Source of the DNA: HXMU1420-13 sp965249965
Lineage (GTDB): Bacteria > Bacteroidota > Rhodothermia > Balneolales > Balneolaceae
Assembly: GCA_965249965.1 (NCBI GenBank)
Contig: OZ252262.1
Span: forward strand, 62,001 to 126,000
DNA: 64,000 nt
Reading direction: 5' to 3'
The translations under genes were made by a program, and so were the position numbers. The notes under the pieces were generated by a model. That model was not told the origin of the DNA. It saw only the letters and a program-made list of their open reading frames with translations, and did no database searches. Every line of letters begins with the position of its first letter. Within the stretch, counting starts at the first letter, position 1. Shown here piece after piece: positions 1 through 8,747 of the stretch.

Positions 1-1284
1 TCTACGCCGGAATTCGTCATTTTGTGGGTAGTGATAGTGAAGCTCTGAATACACCTCGTATACACTCTCGTACCACCCTTTTTTCATGAACATTTCCATG
101 TAATCGTTTAAGAGCGATAATTCCTGTTCAGTTAAATTCTTTGGGAATTTACTCTCATGTAATTTTCTAAAGAAAAACTCTGACTTTTCGAAATCTTCAA
201 GCTCTATTGAAAGTACCAACAACTGTTTCATGTAGGCTTTTTCCAATTTTCCTTCTTTCAAATTAAAGAGATCCTCCAGGTGATCTGAAGCATCTTGAAT
301 CATTCCTGCTTTAAAAGCCAGGTCAACCAAACTAACCAGCGTATCTTCAAGAGTAATTCTTACATCATAGTTTGCTTTAGAATGCAGTTTAATCTTCTCA
401 TAAAAGGTGTTCTCGTAATATTTCAATAGAGCATTGTACGCTTCTTTCCAGTTTTTAATGAGCTGATTTACTTTAAATTTAATTAGATAAGGTAAATGCT
501 GAAAAGTTTCTTCTTCTAAAGAACGATCGGCTGCTTCTAAAGCCGGTTCCCATCTAAACTGCTCAGCGTGGCACGAAGCGATACCATTCAAGGCACTTAA
601 TTTGTCAAATGGTAAAGCTTTATCAGAATTTGCAATTACGCGATACTGTGCTGCGGCATGGATATATTTTTTCTCTTTAAACAGGCGGAATCCATTTTCT
701 ATGAAAAGCTGTGGTGCAAAATTTTGAATGGCCATTTCCTCTTCGATATCTACTTCAGCATTTGGATTCTTTGTGGCCATGATTTCAATCGGAATGTTCG
801 ACATTTGAATTCCATCACGCAGAATACAACGTGTTGCATCCGGAATATTAACGCCATCAAAACGGAAGCCTTCATAATTAAAAATCAGGCGCATTTGATA
901 GTACTGGTAATTCTTTTCACTACTACGATGGTGAATTAAAGCAGCTGGCCATTCATAAGAATTTTCGGAAATAGCGCTATCAAGCTCATTGATTCGTAGA
1001 ATCTCATCATCCATTAAAAATAATTTCCACTTATTGGCTCCTATTTCTAATGATGAATTCCAAACTTCAGCTCTTGGGGTACCTTCAGGATACTGATGCC
1101 ACATCACATTTAGGGATAGATTCGCCGGGCGAGACTCACTACTTGCAATGATAATTTTCCCATACGTATTCAACAGCTTGATGAGCTTTGAATCGCTTAA
1201 ATATTTAAGTTCACTTAGGTGCCAAACTACATCTACCCAAGTTGATTTATTGTGTGTGTGTGATTGATTATTTGTCGTTTTCAT
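1..1284 (-). CDS. TPR protein resembling a degenerate family-2 glycosyltransferase (partial, C-terminus beyond window)
   Basis: An open frame of 428 codons runs from an ATG at 1284 to the window edge without a stop. The first 100 residues follow the layout of GT-A type TPR glycosyltransferases: a stretch SLNVMWHQ, then a hydrophobic strand KWKLFLMDDEI where such enzymes carry their metal-binding acidic residues. A later segment (FRFDGVNIPDATRCILRDG) resembles the part of these enzymes that precedes the TPR region. The rest is helical repeat sequence with TPR-like pairs. It begins 25 bases after flgL in the same direction, so it is probably the last gene of the flgF-flgL unit. A role in modifying flagellin or hook-associated protein is an inference from position. 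The N-terminal region is so diverged that enzymatic activity is uncertain. Confidence 0.6.
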   Translation of the reverse strand, partial: MKTTNNQSHTHNKSTWVDVVWHLSELKYLSDSKLIKLLNTYGKIIIASSESRPANLSLNVMWHQYPEGTPRAEVWNSSLEIGANKWKLFLMDDEILRINELDSAISENSYEWPAALIHHRSSEKNYQYYQMRLIFNYEGFRFDGVNIPDATRCILRDGIQMSNIPIEIMATKNPNAEVDIEEEMAIQNFAPQLFIENGFRLFKEKKYIHAAAQYRVIANSDKALPFDKLSALNGIASCHAEQFRWEPALEAADRSLEEETFQHLPYLIKFKVNQLIKNWKEAYNALLKYYENTFYEKIKLHSKANYDVRITLEDTLVSLVDLAFKAGMIQDASDHLEDLFNLKEGKLEKAYMKQLLVLSIELEDFEKSEFFFRKLHESKFPKNLTEQELSLLNDYMEMFMKKGWYESVYEVYSELHYHYPQNDEFRRR

Positions 1285-1309
1285 AATGCGACATCCTCTC
1301 TGTTTTTGG

Positions 1310-2203
1310 TTAGATATAGTTCAACAGTGAATTGTTAAACATTCTGGTGTGTACAGCCATCGCAGACTGATATATAGTTTCATTTTTCTGTAAATCAGAA
1401 ATGGCTTGAGCGTAATCAGTATCAACCAGTTTACTAATCTCTGATTGCTGTGTGATTTTCGTATTCTCGTATTGCTCGAACATGTATTCCATTCGTGCAA
1501 TGTTATTTCCCAGCCTTGAAGTTACATCTGTGGTATGGTCGATGAGTTCGTCGGCAGCAGGAATTAAATTATTTAAAGCATCGCCATCGTTGGCCCGAAG
1601 TGCGTCTTCAATATTCTGGATAGTTTCAAAAAAATCACCTTCTTCAGTTGCCCTTATTTCGCTTCCGGTAACACTTATCTCAATATCAACGCCATTATCT
1701 ACGGTTACACTTAGCGGCGTAGAATTGCTGGTATCAGCAACTCCACCGGTAGCACTGGCATCTAAATTAAAAGGCTCAGTTGAGCTATTTGTCCCGGCGA
1801 ATAAATAGCGGTCGCCATAGCTTAAATTAAAAGTCGCAATTAAAGAATCACGAATTCCTGCTATCTGGTCCGCCATATTTCCCCGGTCTGCCGCATTGTA
1901 GGTATCCGAAGACGACTGAACCAGAATTCTCTTTATCTCGATTAGATCATCGATAGAAGTATCGAGAGCATCCTGTACTAACCTGCTTTGCCGAAGTCCA
2001 CTATTGATGTTTTTCTGGAACTGCTTCGATTCCCGAATATCTTCCTCAATAGACCTGCTGCGTTGAAATGATACGGGATCTTGTGATGGGAACCGTACCT
2101 GCTTAGCACTAGACAAATTCGATTGAATTTCTGCCATTTGTGTGCGATTTCGATTGATATCGCGCATAAAATTGTCGAAAACGATGCGGTTTGTAACTCT
2201 CAT
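1310..2203 (-). CDS. flgL: Flagellar hook-associated protein 3 (hook-filament junction)
   Basis: FlgL forms the second of two junction rings between hook and flagellin filament, assembled outside the cell after export. The 297-residue protein has the flagellin-type N-terminal D0/D1 helices (RVTNRIVFDNFMRDINRN and the SSAKQVRFPSQDPVSFQRS segment) and the C-terminal helix ending MFNNSLLNYI, which matches the SLL-Y end of the family. The variable middle (about 125-205) is short. It starts 3 bases after the flgK stop. The family match is clear at both conserved ends. Flagellin itself shares this architecture, but the length, the gene order and the absence of a flagellin signature favour FlgL. Confidence 0.95.
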   Translation of the reverse strand: MRVTNRIVFDNFMRDINRNRTQMAEIQSNLSSAKQVRFPSQDPVSFQRSRSIEEDIRESKQFQKNINSGLRQSRLVQDALDTSIDDLIEIKRILVQSSSDTYNAADRGNMADQIAGIRDSLIATFNLSYGDRYLFAGTNSSTEPFNLDASATGGVADTSNSTPLSVTVDNGVDIEISVTGSEIRATEEGDFFETIQNIEDALRANDGDALNNLIPAADELIDHTTDVTSRLGNNIARMEYMFEQYENTKITQQSEISKLVDTDYAQAISDLQKNETIYQSAMAVHTRMFNNSLLNYI

Positions 2204-2206
2204 AAT

Positions 2207-3565
2207 CTAGGCCACTATTCCTAATAAGGTGTCGTATAATTCTCTTGCCGATTGCATTACTCTTGCGGCACCCTGGTATGAATTCTGAAATTGAATCATG
2301 TTGGCAAGTTCTTCATCAATATTCACTCCGGATTCTCGCTCCTGTTGGGTATGGAGCATAAGAACTTCTGCTTCGCTGGTTTCTATCTGTGAACTAAGCA
2401 AAAACAATTCTGTACCGGGCGCACTTATAATTTCAATGGTATGATCAACCAGTTTTCTGCCATTTACTAAACCGGCATCTCTTAGTTCGGTGATTTGTGA
2501 AGCAATATTTCCGTTTCCTGCCTCACCGGCGATATCACTTGCGGCAATATTTTGGGGATTTTCAATTAGTAACGGGTTAATGCTAATCGTACCTGCGTTG
2601 GTCCCATCAGCCTGGAAAAAGTCGCGAGCTATCGAATCATTTAATCCAAATCCAGAACTATGTAGTGCATTTATTTCAGTAACTAATGTCTGGGCAACCT
2701 GATCTAACTTTTCTTTCAGCTCGGGTATATCTTTGGAATACATCTCCATTTGGGCGCCCAATTCACCACCTTTAACATCTAACAGTGTCCCGCTTTTTAA
2801 TCGAATGTTTAAGGTCTGATCATTTGGAGAATTTTCAGTTTTAAGTTGAAGTAGATGATCATCATCCAGAACTCTCACTCCACCAATTCTGATTTCCACG
2901 GATCCGGAATCGGAATTCATTTGCGTGAAATCGACCAACTGAGCAAGCTCTTCTAACTTTTTAACTCGAATATCGAGACTTGTACTATCTGGGTTTCCGC
3001 GAAGTGTGCTTTGAGAAACAGAGTCGTTTAACGATTGTAAATCACGAAGTAACGCATTGATGTTTGAAACTGTGTTGTCTGCAGTGTTTGCGATGATTTC
3101 ACCAGTTTCAACCAGATTTTGATCGATGCTATGAAATTTTGCGGTGAGTTGTTGAGCCTCTGTTAGCAGGCTATTTCGTACACTCACATCTTGTGGATCG
3201 TTAGCAAGCTCTGAAAACATATCAAAAAACTTGCTGATTCGAACATCCAGATCGCCACCGGAATCAGTGGTCATTGTTGCCTGGAGGCGCTCGAATACTT
3301 GATTTTTATAATTCATGAATCCTAACTCCTGACGCTTTTGATTAGTCAGGGCATCGTTCATATCATTTCTTAGGCGAGTTGCCTCTGATATGTTAACACC
3401 AAGGCCGATGGAGGAGTTACCGGAACTAAGTCCTATGGGAGATTTATCTACCCGTTGGCGAGTATAACCCGGTGTATCTGCGTTTACGATATTGTTCGAC
3501 GTTACCGATAACGAACGCTGAGCGCTTGCCAATCCACTTTTTGATATTTCGAACAAATGATTCAT
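2207..3565 (-). CDS. flgK: Flagellar hook-associated protein 1
   Basis: FlgK is the first hook-filament junction protein, adjacent to the hook. The 452-residue protein starts with the rod/hook-type N-terminal motif (SGLASAQRSLSVTSNNIVNADTPGYTRQRV) and ends with the conserved helix FQNSYQGAARVMQSARELYDTLLGIV. It is shorter than the roughly 550 residues of E. coli FlgK, mostly through a smaller exposed central domain. It lies between the flgN-like chaperone gene (10-base gap) and flgL (3-base gap), the usual chaperone and substrate grouping. Confidence 0.96.
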   Translation of the reverse strand: MNHLFEISKSGLASAQRSLSVTSNNIVNADTPGYTRQRVDKSPIGLSSGNSSIGLGVNISEATRLRNDMNDALTNQKRQELGFMNYKNQVFERLQATMTTDSGGDLDVRISKFFDMFSELANDPQDVSVRNSLLTEAQQLTAKFHSIDQNLVETGEIIANTADNTVSNINALLRDLQSLNDSVSQSTLRGNPDSTSLDIRVKKLEELAQLVDFTQMNSDSGSVEIRIGGVRVLDDDHLLQLKTENSPNDQTLNIRLKSGTLLDVKGGELGAQMEMYSKDIPELKEKLDQVAQTLVTEINALHSSGFGLNDSIARDFFQADGTNAGTISINPLLIENPQNIAASDIAGEAGNGNIASQITELRDAGLVNGRKLVDHTIEIISAPGTELFLLSSQIETSEAEVLMLHTQQERESGVNIDEELANMIQFQNSYQGAARVMQSARELYDTLLGIVA

Positions 3566-3575
3566 AGAATGCTCT

Positions 3576-4088
3576 TTAGGCTTTTTGGTTTACTGCCAAT
3601 CCCGGCATTGCCGAATTAGTTGAACCGGAAGCACTGTAATGGGTATTTTTTTCATTCCCTTTGCTATACAAGGTTTCCAGCATTTTTGCATTATTGTTCA
3701 TTGCAAACTCCAATAAATCAACAATTTGATGATGCTTTCGCTGCAGTTTTAGTACGTTGTCATGTAAGATTTCCTGCCAGCTTTCAATTTGTATTTTGTA
3801 TTCAGGAAATAAATCTTTCAAAGCAGCCAGCTTTATGCCTTTACTCTCTTTTTTTGATGATAAAATGGTGCTAAGCTCATTGATAAAGTCTTGCTCGTTT
3901 TCGGTGTACTTGATGGTAAGTGTTGCATGCAAATTAGCAAGTTCTTCAATCTGATTGGTGTTTGATGATATTATAGCATCGATTTGACGCTCCATTACTT
4001 CTATCATTTTGTTAGAACTCTCGTGAAGTAAATCCACTTTCTCCGAAATCACCTGGATTTCTTTAGGCGTGTTTTTATGATCTGTCAT
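3576..4088 (-). CDS. flgN: FlgN-type export chaperone for FlgK/FlgL
   Basis: FlgN proteins are small, mostly helical cytoplasmic chaperones that keep FlgK and FlgL unfolded for export. This 170-residue protein is predicted to be long alpha-helical coiled coil for residues 8-145, followed by a disordered tail with YSASGSTN near the end, a layout typical of FlgN. Sequence identity across the FlgN family is low, so the call rests on length, helix content, tail type and position directly upstream of flgK. No catalytic residues are expected. Confidence 0.8.
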   Translation of the reverse strand: MTDHKNTPKEIQVISEKVDLLHESSNKMIEVMERQIDAIISSNTNQIEELANLHATLTIKYTENEQDFINELSTILSSKKESKGIKLAALKDLFPEYKIQIESWQEILHDNVLKLQRKHHQIVDLLEFAMNNNAKMLETLYSKGNEKNTHYSASGSTNSAMPGLAVNQKA

Positions 4089-4103
4089 CTTATTTTTATT
4101 GGG

Positions 4104-4394
4104 TTACTCTTCATTATTCTGATTCCAGTAACGCGTTACCAAATCGGCCATACCCAGTTGTTGTTGAGCGGCTAGTTCGGATGCCAACGCATCGGTTATA
4201 AATTCTCTGTACATTTTGTTCGCATTTCCCATCATTCCGCCTTCAATTTTGAAGGAATCTTTTGTTAGCTCTTTCACCAAATGTTTGGCAAAAATTTCTT
4301 CGAACTGCACCGCGGCATTCTCTTTTTCTCTCGCAAGTTTTCTAGATGCGGATAGTGCGGATTGTTCGAGTAAAAAATTATTATCAACTTTCAT
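4104..4394 (-). CDS. flgJ: FlgJ-like rod-binding protein (N-terminal domain only)
   Basis: The 96-residue protein corresponds to the rod-capping N-terminal domain of FlgJ: residues 28-80 carry AAVQFEEIFAKHLVKEL, then GGMMGNANKMYREFITDALASELA, matching the conserved FE-lf---ml and M-d---ALA parts of the family. The peptidoglycan-hydrolase domain of enterobacterial FlgJ is absent, as in many other phyla, so wall opening for the rod must use a separate enzyme not seen in this window. It sits 8 bases after flgI, the classical flgI-flgJ order. Confidence 0.9.
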   Translation of the reverse strand: MKVDNNFLLEQSALSASRKLAREKENAAVQFEEIFAKHLVKELTKDSFKIEGGMMGNANKMYREFITDALASELAAQQQLGMADLVTRYWNQNNEE

Positions 4395-4402
4395 AGTTCT
4401 GC

Positions 4403-5533
4403 CTACATCACAATTAGTTTTCCACGAAGTGCACCCGCACGATTTATTGCCTGAAATATGGCGATAATGTCTCGTGGACTAAGTCCAAGTGTGTTTAATG
4501 CCACCGCTAAATCCGATACGGATGTGCGTGGTTCCAGCACAATAGTTTGAGCGGGTTGCTCGCTAATTCCTGTTTCCTGAACATTAGATAGAATGGTATT
4601 ACCGCCACTAAATGCTGGTGGCTGGCTAACTAAAGGGGTGTTCTGTGTTCTAACCTGAATACTACCATGTGAGATCATTACTTCGCCAATTACTACATCC
4701 CCGCCGGCCACAATGGTGCCGGTTCGTTCATTAATTACTACTCTGGCTATTGTTTCAACCGTTATTTCCTGTTCCAGAATTATACTCGTGAACACGTTCA
4801 TTGCGCCTTGATCCTGAAATGCATCCGGCCAGGTAACTTTCACTAAACCGGGATGCTGCATCATGGCTATTTCTTCATCAAAAGTGCCGTTAATTACTTC
4901 GACAATACTTCGGGCATTCACAAAACTTGGATCTCTTAATACTAATCCAAGTGGCTCATCTGAGGATAATTCGTACTCGTCGTTCAGTTCTACACTTGCT
5001 CCGCCGGGAATTGTCGCTGTTAATGTTTGATTTCTGCTAACTCTTGAGCCTTGCACTTCTGCAGTTATTCCACCAACAATTAAAGATCCTTGAGCTTTTG
5101 CATATACCTCTTCCGTACTTGGATCAAAAAGCGGTGTTTGTAATAAAACTCCCCCCTGCAAACTGCTTGCATCACCTAACGATGAAACAGTAATATCAAT
5201 ATTACTACCCGGGGCATGATATGGGCTTAATTTTGCCGTAACCATTACAGCTGCCACATTTCGCGTTCTAAGCCTATCAGGATTTACAGTTATCCCAAAA
5301 TTTTCCAGCATATTTGCAATCGACTGAATAGTAAAAACAGCTCCTCTACTGCTCGATGATCGATCACCCGTACGGTCTAAACCAGTTACAAGCCCATACC
5401 CAATTAATTCTTTTCCGGAAGTATTTTGGATTTCTACCAAGTCGGAAAGACGAGTTTGAGCCATTGCGTTCGTTCCGGAAATGATAAAAATCAGTCCTGT
5501 TAAATATGCGAGATATATTGGCTTTTTAATCAT
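4403..5533 (-). CDS. flgI: Flagellar P-ring protein
   Basis: FlgI forms the periplasmic P ring around the rod in the peptidoglycan layer. The 376-residue protein has a Sec signal peptide (residues 1-25, ending NAMA-Q), followed by the family hallmark RLSDLVEIQNTSGKELIGYGLVTGLDRTGD. The C-terminus (SVSDLAVALNTLGLSPRDIIAIFQAINRAGALRGKL) is also diagnostic. Length is close to E. coli FlgI (365). It lies 4 bases downstream of flgH and upstream of flgJ. A P ring implies a Gram-negative envelope with an outer membrane. Confidence 0.97.
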   Translation of the reverse strand: MIKKPIYLAYLTGLIFIISGTNAMAQTRLSDLVEIQNTSGKELIGYGLVTGLDRTGDRSSSSRGAVFTIQSIANMLENFGITVNPDRLRTRNVAAVMVTAKLSPYHAPGSNIDITVSSLGDASSLQGGVLLQTPLFDPSTEEVYAKAQGSLIVGGITAEVQGSRVSRNQTLTATIPGGASVELNDEYELSSDEPLGLVLRDPSFVNARSIVEVINGTFDEEIAMMQHPGLVKVTWPDAFQDQGAMNVFTSIILEQEITVETIARVVINERTGTIVAGGDVVIGEVMISHGSIQVRTQNTPLVSQPPAFSGGNTILSNVQETGISEQPAQTIVLEPRTSVSDLAVALNTLGLSPRDIIAIFQAINRAGALRGKLIVM

Positions 5534-5537
5534 CCTA

Positions 5538-6170
5538 TTACTGATTTGAATTAGTTCTCAATATGGCAGCAGCCGCTAACCCAGCACCGATTCCACCAAA
5601 AATTACTTTCTTAAGGATGCCTTTATTTCCTTTCTTGTCTTTAAGCCCACCCATTTTTTGATAACTGATTTGTGCATTTGCAATTCGATAAGACAGCACC
5701 TGATTTCTTCCATCTATATCATTTTGGCGAACAGTGCCGGCGATAGACATTTCATGAACCTCACCATTAATTTCTGTTTGTCGTTTACCTTCTACGATCA
5801 AATCTCCTTGTTCTGTCACTTCAACAATTTGAACACTCACGAAACCTTCTAATAATTGACGTTGTGTTGCCAGGTTTTTCTGATCATTTCCGTAATTCAC
5901 CGAGGCTCCACTCCCAAATACAGGCTCGAAAGGCATGAAATTTCCAGAAAGCGATCCACTGGCCTGCCCGCTTACATTGCTGGTTACTTTCGTATCGGTT
6001 GTTGAACTACCCTGTAGATTCTCTCTTAAAACTACTGTGATTATATCTCCCACTCTCTTCGCTTTTACATCGCTATACATAGAAAATTGAGCGAATACAT
6101 CCACAGATAAAAAAAGTAAACCCAATATAGTTAGTGCAAAAAGCTTTGTATTTAATGTGTTCTTAGCCAT
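5538..6170 (-). CDS. flgH: Flagellar L-ring protein, without lipobox
   Basis: FlgH builds the L ring in the outer membrane. The 210-residue protein has the family core: YSDVKAKRVGDIITVVLRE, the Gly/Ser-rich segment, and a C-terminal RQNDIDGRNQVLSYRIANAQISYQKMG. FlgH is normally a lipoprotein with a lipobox cysteine. Here the signal peptide (1-27) ends VFAQFS, looks like a signal peptidase I site, and no cysteine occurs anywhere in the protein. After the usual end comes a short extension with a Gly/Ala-rich hydrophobic stretch (KVIFGGIGAGLAAAAIL). That stretch might replace the lipid anchor, which is speculation. The start overlaps flgA by 19 bases. Confidence 0.95.
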   Translation of the reverse strand: MAKNTLNTKLFALTILGLLFLSVDVFAQFSMYSDVKAKRVGDIITVVLRENLQGSSTTDTKVTSNVSGQASGSLSGNFMPFEPVFGSGASVNYGNDQKNLATQRQLLEGFVSVQIVEVTEQGDLIVEGKRQTEINGEVHEMSIAGTVRQNDIDGRNQVLSYRIANAQISYQKMGGLKDKKGNKGILKKVIFGGIGAGLAAAAILRTNSNQ

Positions 6171-6847
6171 TGTACTTCTCCTGTACTAATAATTTCGACT
6201 GTATATTTTTTTCTTGTTTCAGGACAATAGATCTGGATTTCTTCTCCCTCTGCACCACTTTGCCTCGACTCGCAATTAAGTGCTAACGTAATTGTACCTG
6301 CTTCATAACGCATTCTAATCTCATCACCCGGACTTACTAAAATCGGATTGCTTATTTCATGCACAAGCACTGGCTGCCCGGGCAGAATATTTCGGCGGAT
6401 GGACTTCCCATTCAACTCGGTTAATGCTGCTACATAACGATCTTTACCCAGACGAACATTGGTCCAGCGCAGATCAAAATCAGCTAGTGAAAGCATGGTA
6501 TTGCTTTGAATTCGGTCTATGGCAACCGGCACTAATTGTTCAGCTTTAATCTTCAGTTGGATATTTGAAACCTGCCGTCCTCTTCTTGTTTGATGAAGGA
6601 CTTTAAATCGAGTGTATTCTTCAATATTCCCATCAACACTTACAGAAACGATTTGCTCCGGATTTGATTGAAGCAGACTTCCTGGAATCCACCGGGCTTC
6701 CAATTCAAAACGATACTCACTTGCATCCAAATGTTGTTCTAAACTTACAGTTGCCAGCTCCAGAATTTTGGATTTTGTGGCTTCTTCAGGGCCTTCATGC
6801 GACCCTGCAAGTATCAGAAACAACGATATGAATGCGTTAGCGATCAT
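6152..6847 (-). CDS. flgA: P-ring assembly chaperone FlgA
   Basis: FlgA is the periplasmic chaperone that assists FlgI polymerisation. This 231-residue protein has a short hydrophobic N-terminus (signal-like, 1-15) and a C-terminal SAF-type domain: MLSLADFDLRWTNVRLG, then NGKSIRRNILPGQPVLVHEI and ISPGDEI-like ILVSPGDEIRMRYEAG. This is the standard FlgA order. Its 3' end overlaps flgH by 19 bases and its start is 1 base from the flgG stop, so translation is probably coupled. Confidence 0.93.
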   Translation of the reverse strand: MIANAFISLFLILAGSHEGPEEATKSKILELATVSLEQHLDASEYRFELEARWIPGSLLQSNPEQIVSVSVDGNIEEYTRFKVLHQTRRGRQVSNIQLKIKAEQLVPVAIDRIQSNTMLSLADFDLRWTNVRLGKDRYVAALTELNGKSIRRNILPGQPVLVHEISNPILVSPGDEIRMRYEAGTITLALNCESRQSGAEGEEIQIYCPETRKKYTVEIISTGEVQWLRTH

Positions 6848-6848
6848 T

Positions 6849-7640
6849 TTATCTCTTAATAGAATTAGTTACCTGCATCATATCTTCTGCGGTTTGGACC
6901 ATCTTTGAATTCGTTTCATAGGCTCTTTGAGCCTCAATCAAGCGCACCATTTCAGTAACGATATCAACATTAGACTGCTCTAAATAGCCTTGGCGAACTA
7001 CTCCAAATCCTTCTGAGCCAGGAGTACCAAAAAATGCTAACCCTGATGATTCAGTTTCTACAAAAAGATTATCTCCAATGGCTTCCAGTCCCCCGTTATT
7101 TGCAAATTTCGCGAGTTCGATTTGACCTAAATCAACCTGAGTATTATCAGACAAGGTGGCTGTAACGGTACCATCTTGTCCAATATCTAAGCGCAACGCA
7201 TCCGTTGGCACTTCGATTTGTCCAGCGATAGGCAAGCCTGAATTGTTTACCAGTAATCCACTGGAATCTCGGCTAAAGTTCCCATCACGTGTGTATGCTG
7301 TACTTCCGTCGGGCATTTCTACCTGGAAAAAGCCATCGCCGCTAATTGCCAGATCTAAAACGTTACCGGTTTCTGCAACAGAACCCTGCATAAAATTACG
7401 AATGGTGGCCACTGCTCTTGATCCATGACCTACCTGAAGACTTGGGCCATCGCTTGTACTTCTGCTAGAAGAACTCCCCATTTTTGACGCGGCAATATTT
7501 TCGTAGAATAGATCCTGAAAGGCTATGGTACTTCTTTTAAAACCTGTAGTGCCTACATTGGCAAGGTTGTTTGCGATATTATCAACCGATCGCTGTTGGG
7601 CACTCATACCCAATGCTGCTGTACTTAGTGCTTTAGGCAT
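6849..7640 (-). CDS. flgG: Flagellar distal rod protein
   Basis: FlgG forms the distal rod. The 263-residue protein has the rod/hook N-terminal helix with SVDNIANNLANVGTTGFKRS, the central domain motif ISGDGFFQVEMPDG--AYTRDGNF, and the C-terminal helix EMVRLIEAQRAYETNSKMVQTAEDMMQVTNSIKR. Length matches E. coli FlgG (260). It follows flgF by 29 bases, giving the common flgF-flgG pair. Confidence 0.97.
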   Translation of the reverse strand: MPKALSTAALGMSAQQRSVDNIANNLANVGTTGFKRSTIAFQDLFYENIAASKMGSSSSRSTSDGPSLQVGHGSRAVATIRNFMQGSVAETGNVLDLAISGDGFFQVEMPDGSTAYTRDGNFSRDSSGLLVNNSGLPIAGQIEVPTDALRLDIGQDGTVTATLSDNTQVDLGQIELAKFANNGGLEAIGDNLFVETESSGLAFFGTPGSEGFGVVRQGYLEQSNVDIVTEMVRLIEAQRAYETNSKMVQTAEDMMQVTNSIKR

Positions 7641-7669
7641 TGTTCTATGGTTTTGTTTTTGTTTTCATA

Positions 7670-8410
7670 TTAAAGTCGTCCTAATCGGGAGGTTACTTGC
7701 GAAAGCATGTCGTCTGTGGTTTTAAGTGCTTTCTGCTGCGATTCAAAGGTTTGCATAGTTCGCATCATGTCAACCATTTCGGCAAGGGGCTTAACATTCC
7801 CTTTCTCATAATATCCCTGCATCACCATTCCGATTCCTTCATCAGATAATTCGATTTCATCTTTTATGGTGAAATAAGAACTACCCTGGCGTATTAACAT
7901 TCCGGGGTCTTCAACGTTGACAATTGCGAGCTTATCCATTTGATTGCCATTAATTAAAATGGTGCCGTCTTTGGAAACCTCTAAGGTATTTGCCCCTCCA
8001 TTCTCGTTATTCTTCTGGAACATATCAGAAAGTTGGATGGGCCCGGAATCGCCCAATACTCTTGCGCCATTACTGTTCACTAAAAACCCGTCAGAATTCA
8101 GCGAAAAGCGGCCATCACGAGTCAAATATTCCTGCTCTCCATCTTGTACTTTGAAAAACCCTTCTCCGTTTAAGGCGATGTCTAGCTCATTTCCTGTTGG
8201 TTCTAAAATACCCTGATCCAAATTCACCTGACTCATTGGAACAGCTCGTTTAATTTCGGTTCCATTTAAATTTTCCGTCATCATGCGATAGAACAACTTA
8301 TTCCCTTTAAATCCGGGAGTGTTGATATTTGCCAGATTATCTGCAGTCACATCCTGAGATTTTGAGAGAACCTGCATGGCCTGCATTTGCATGTAAATTC
8401 GATCTAGCAT
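7670..8410 (-). CDS. flgF: Flagellar proximal rod protein, FlgF-type
   Basis: This 246-residue rod protein has the N-terminal motif VTADNLANINTPGFKGNK, the domain IALNGEGFFKVQDGEQEYLTRDGRFSLNSDGFLV, and the C-terminal helix PLAEMVDMMRTMQTFESQQKALKTTDDMLSQV. It is shorter than FlgG and first in the unit, which fits FlgF. It is the first gene of the leftward flg unit. Its ATG is about 340 bases from the divergent flhB. Confidence 0.94.
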   Translation of the reverse strand: MLDRIYMQMQAMQVLSKSQDVTADNLANINTPGFKGNKLFYRMMTENLNGTEIKRAVPMSQVNLDQGILEPTGNELDIALNGEGFFKVQDGEQEYLTRDGRFSLNSDGFLVNSNGARVLGDSGPIQLSDMFQKNNENGGANTLEVSKDGTILINGNQMDKLAIVNVEDPGMLIRQGSSYFTIKDEIELSDEGIGMVMQGYYEKGNVKPLAEMVDMMRTMQTFESQQKALKTTDDMLSQVTSRLGRL

Positions 8411-8747
8411 TTTATTATTAAAATTTTGAAGAAAAATTTAAGTGAACGGAGTCATGTGCCGATAACACGTGGCACCTTGCTCGGTTCTCATCAATCAAAT
8501 TGTGTGCCATTTATAAAATTGGATCGTAATCAAACTTGCATATCGAGCTTTTTGATATCAAAATCGGCGTTTTCCTTTCATTGTGATCTATAACCAACCC
8601 ACCCTATATCCTAATTTAATGGTGGAAGTATGTGCAGAAATATTTTCCCTAATGGCGAAAACTTCCACTATTTAGAAAAGAAAACCTGCTTTATGGAACT
8701 GCTATTTATTTATTAAGGAGTGGTATCGTTTTTGAATTACATTATTC
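8411..8747. promoter_or_regulatory. Divergent flgF/flhB intergenic region with two inverted repeats
   Basis: No gene is visible in these 337 bases. The stretch holds a sigma-28-like promoter reading right (8439-8465, listed separately). Overlapping its -10 box is the inverted repeat GTGCC-10-GGCAC at 8456-8475. A second inverted repeat, GTGGAAGT (8622-8629) and ACTTCCAC (8661-8668), has a 31-base spacer. A purine-rich TTAAGGAG lies at 8712-8719, well upstream of the flhB ATG. The repeats are candidate operators, but no known regulator can be assigned from the sequence. Confidence 0.5.
8439..8465 (+). promoter_or_regulatory. FliA (sigma-28)-type promoter upstream of flhB-fliA unit
   Basis: TAAG (8439-8442), a 15-base spacer, then a perfect GCCGATAA (8458-8465), against the enterobacterial sigma-28 layout TAAA-15-GCCGATAA. 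It points towards flhB, whose ATG is about 280 bases downstream. It would put fliA under its own control. The same layout recurs three more times next to flagellar or signalling genes in this window. Confidence 0.6.

Noticed and set aside
658..939. Plus-strand open frame of 93 codons
   Set aside because: It lies antisense inside the partial TPR gene, whose minus-strand frame is open over the whole region and makes a better protein.
8471..8480. GGCACCTTGC as a sigma-54 promoter before flhB
   Set aside because: The GG and GC elements are 6 bases apart; sigma-54 needs 10.
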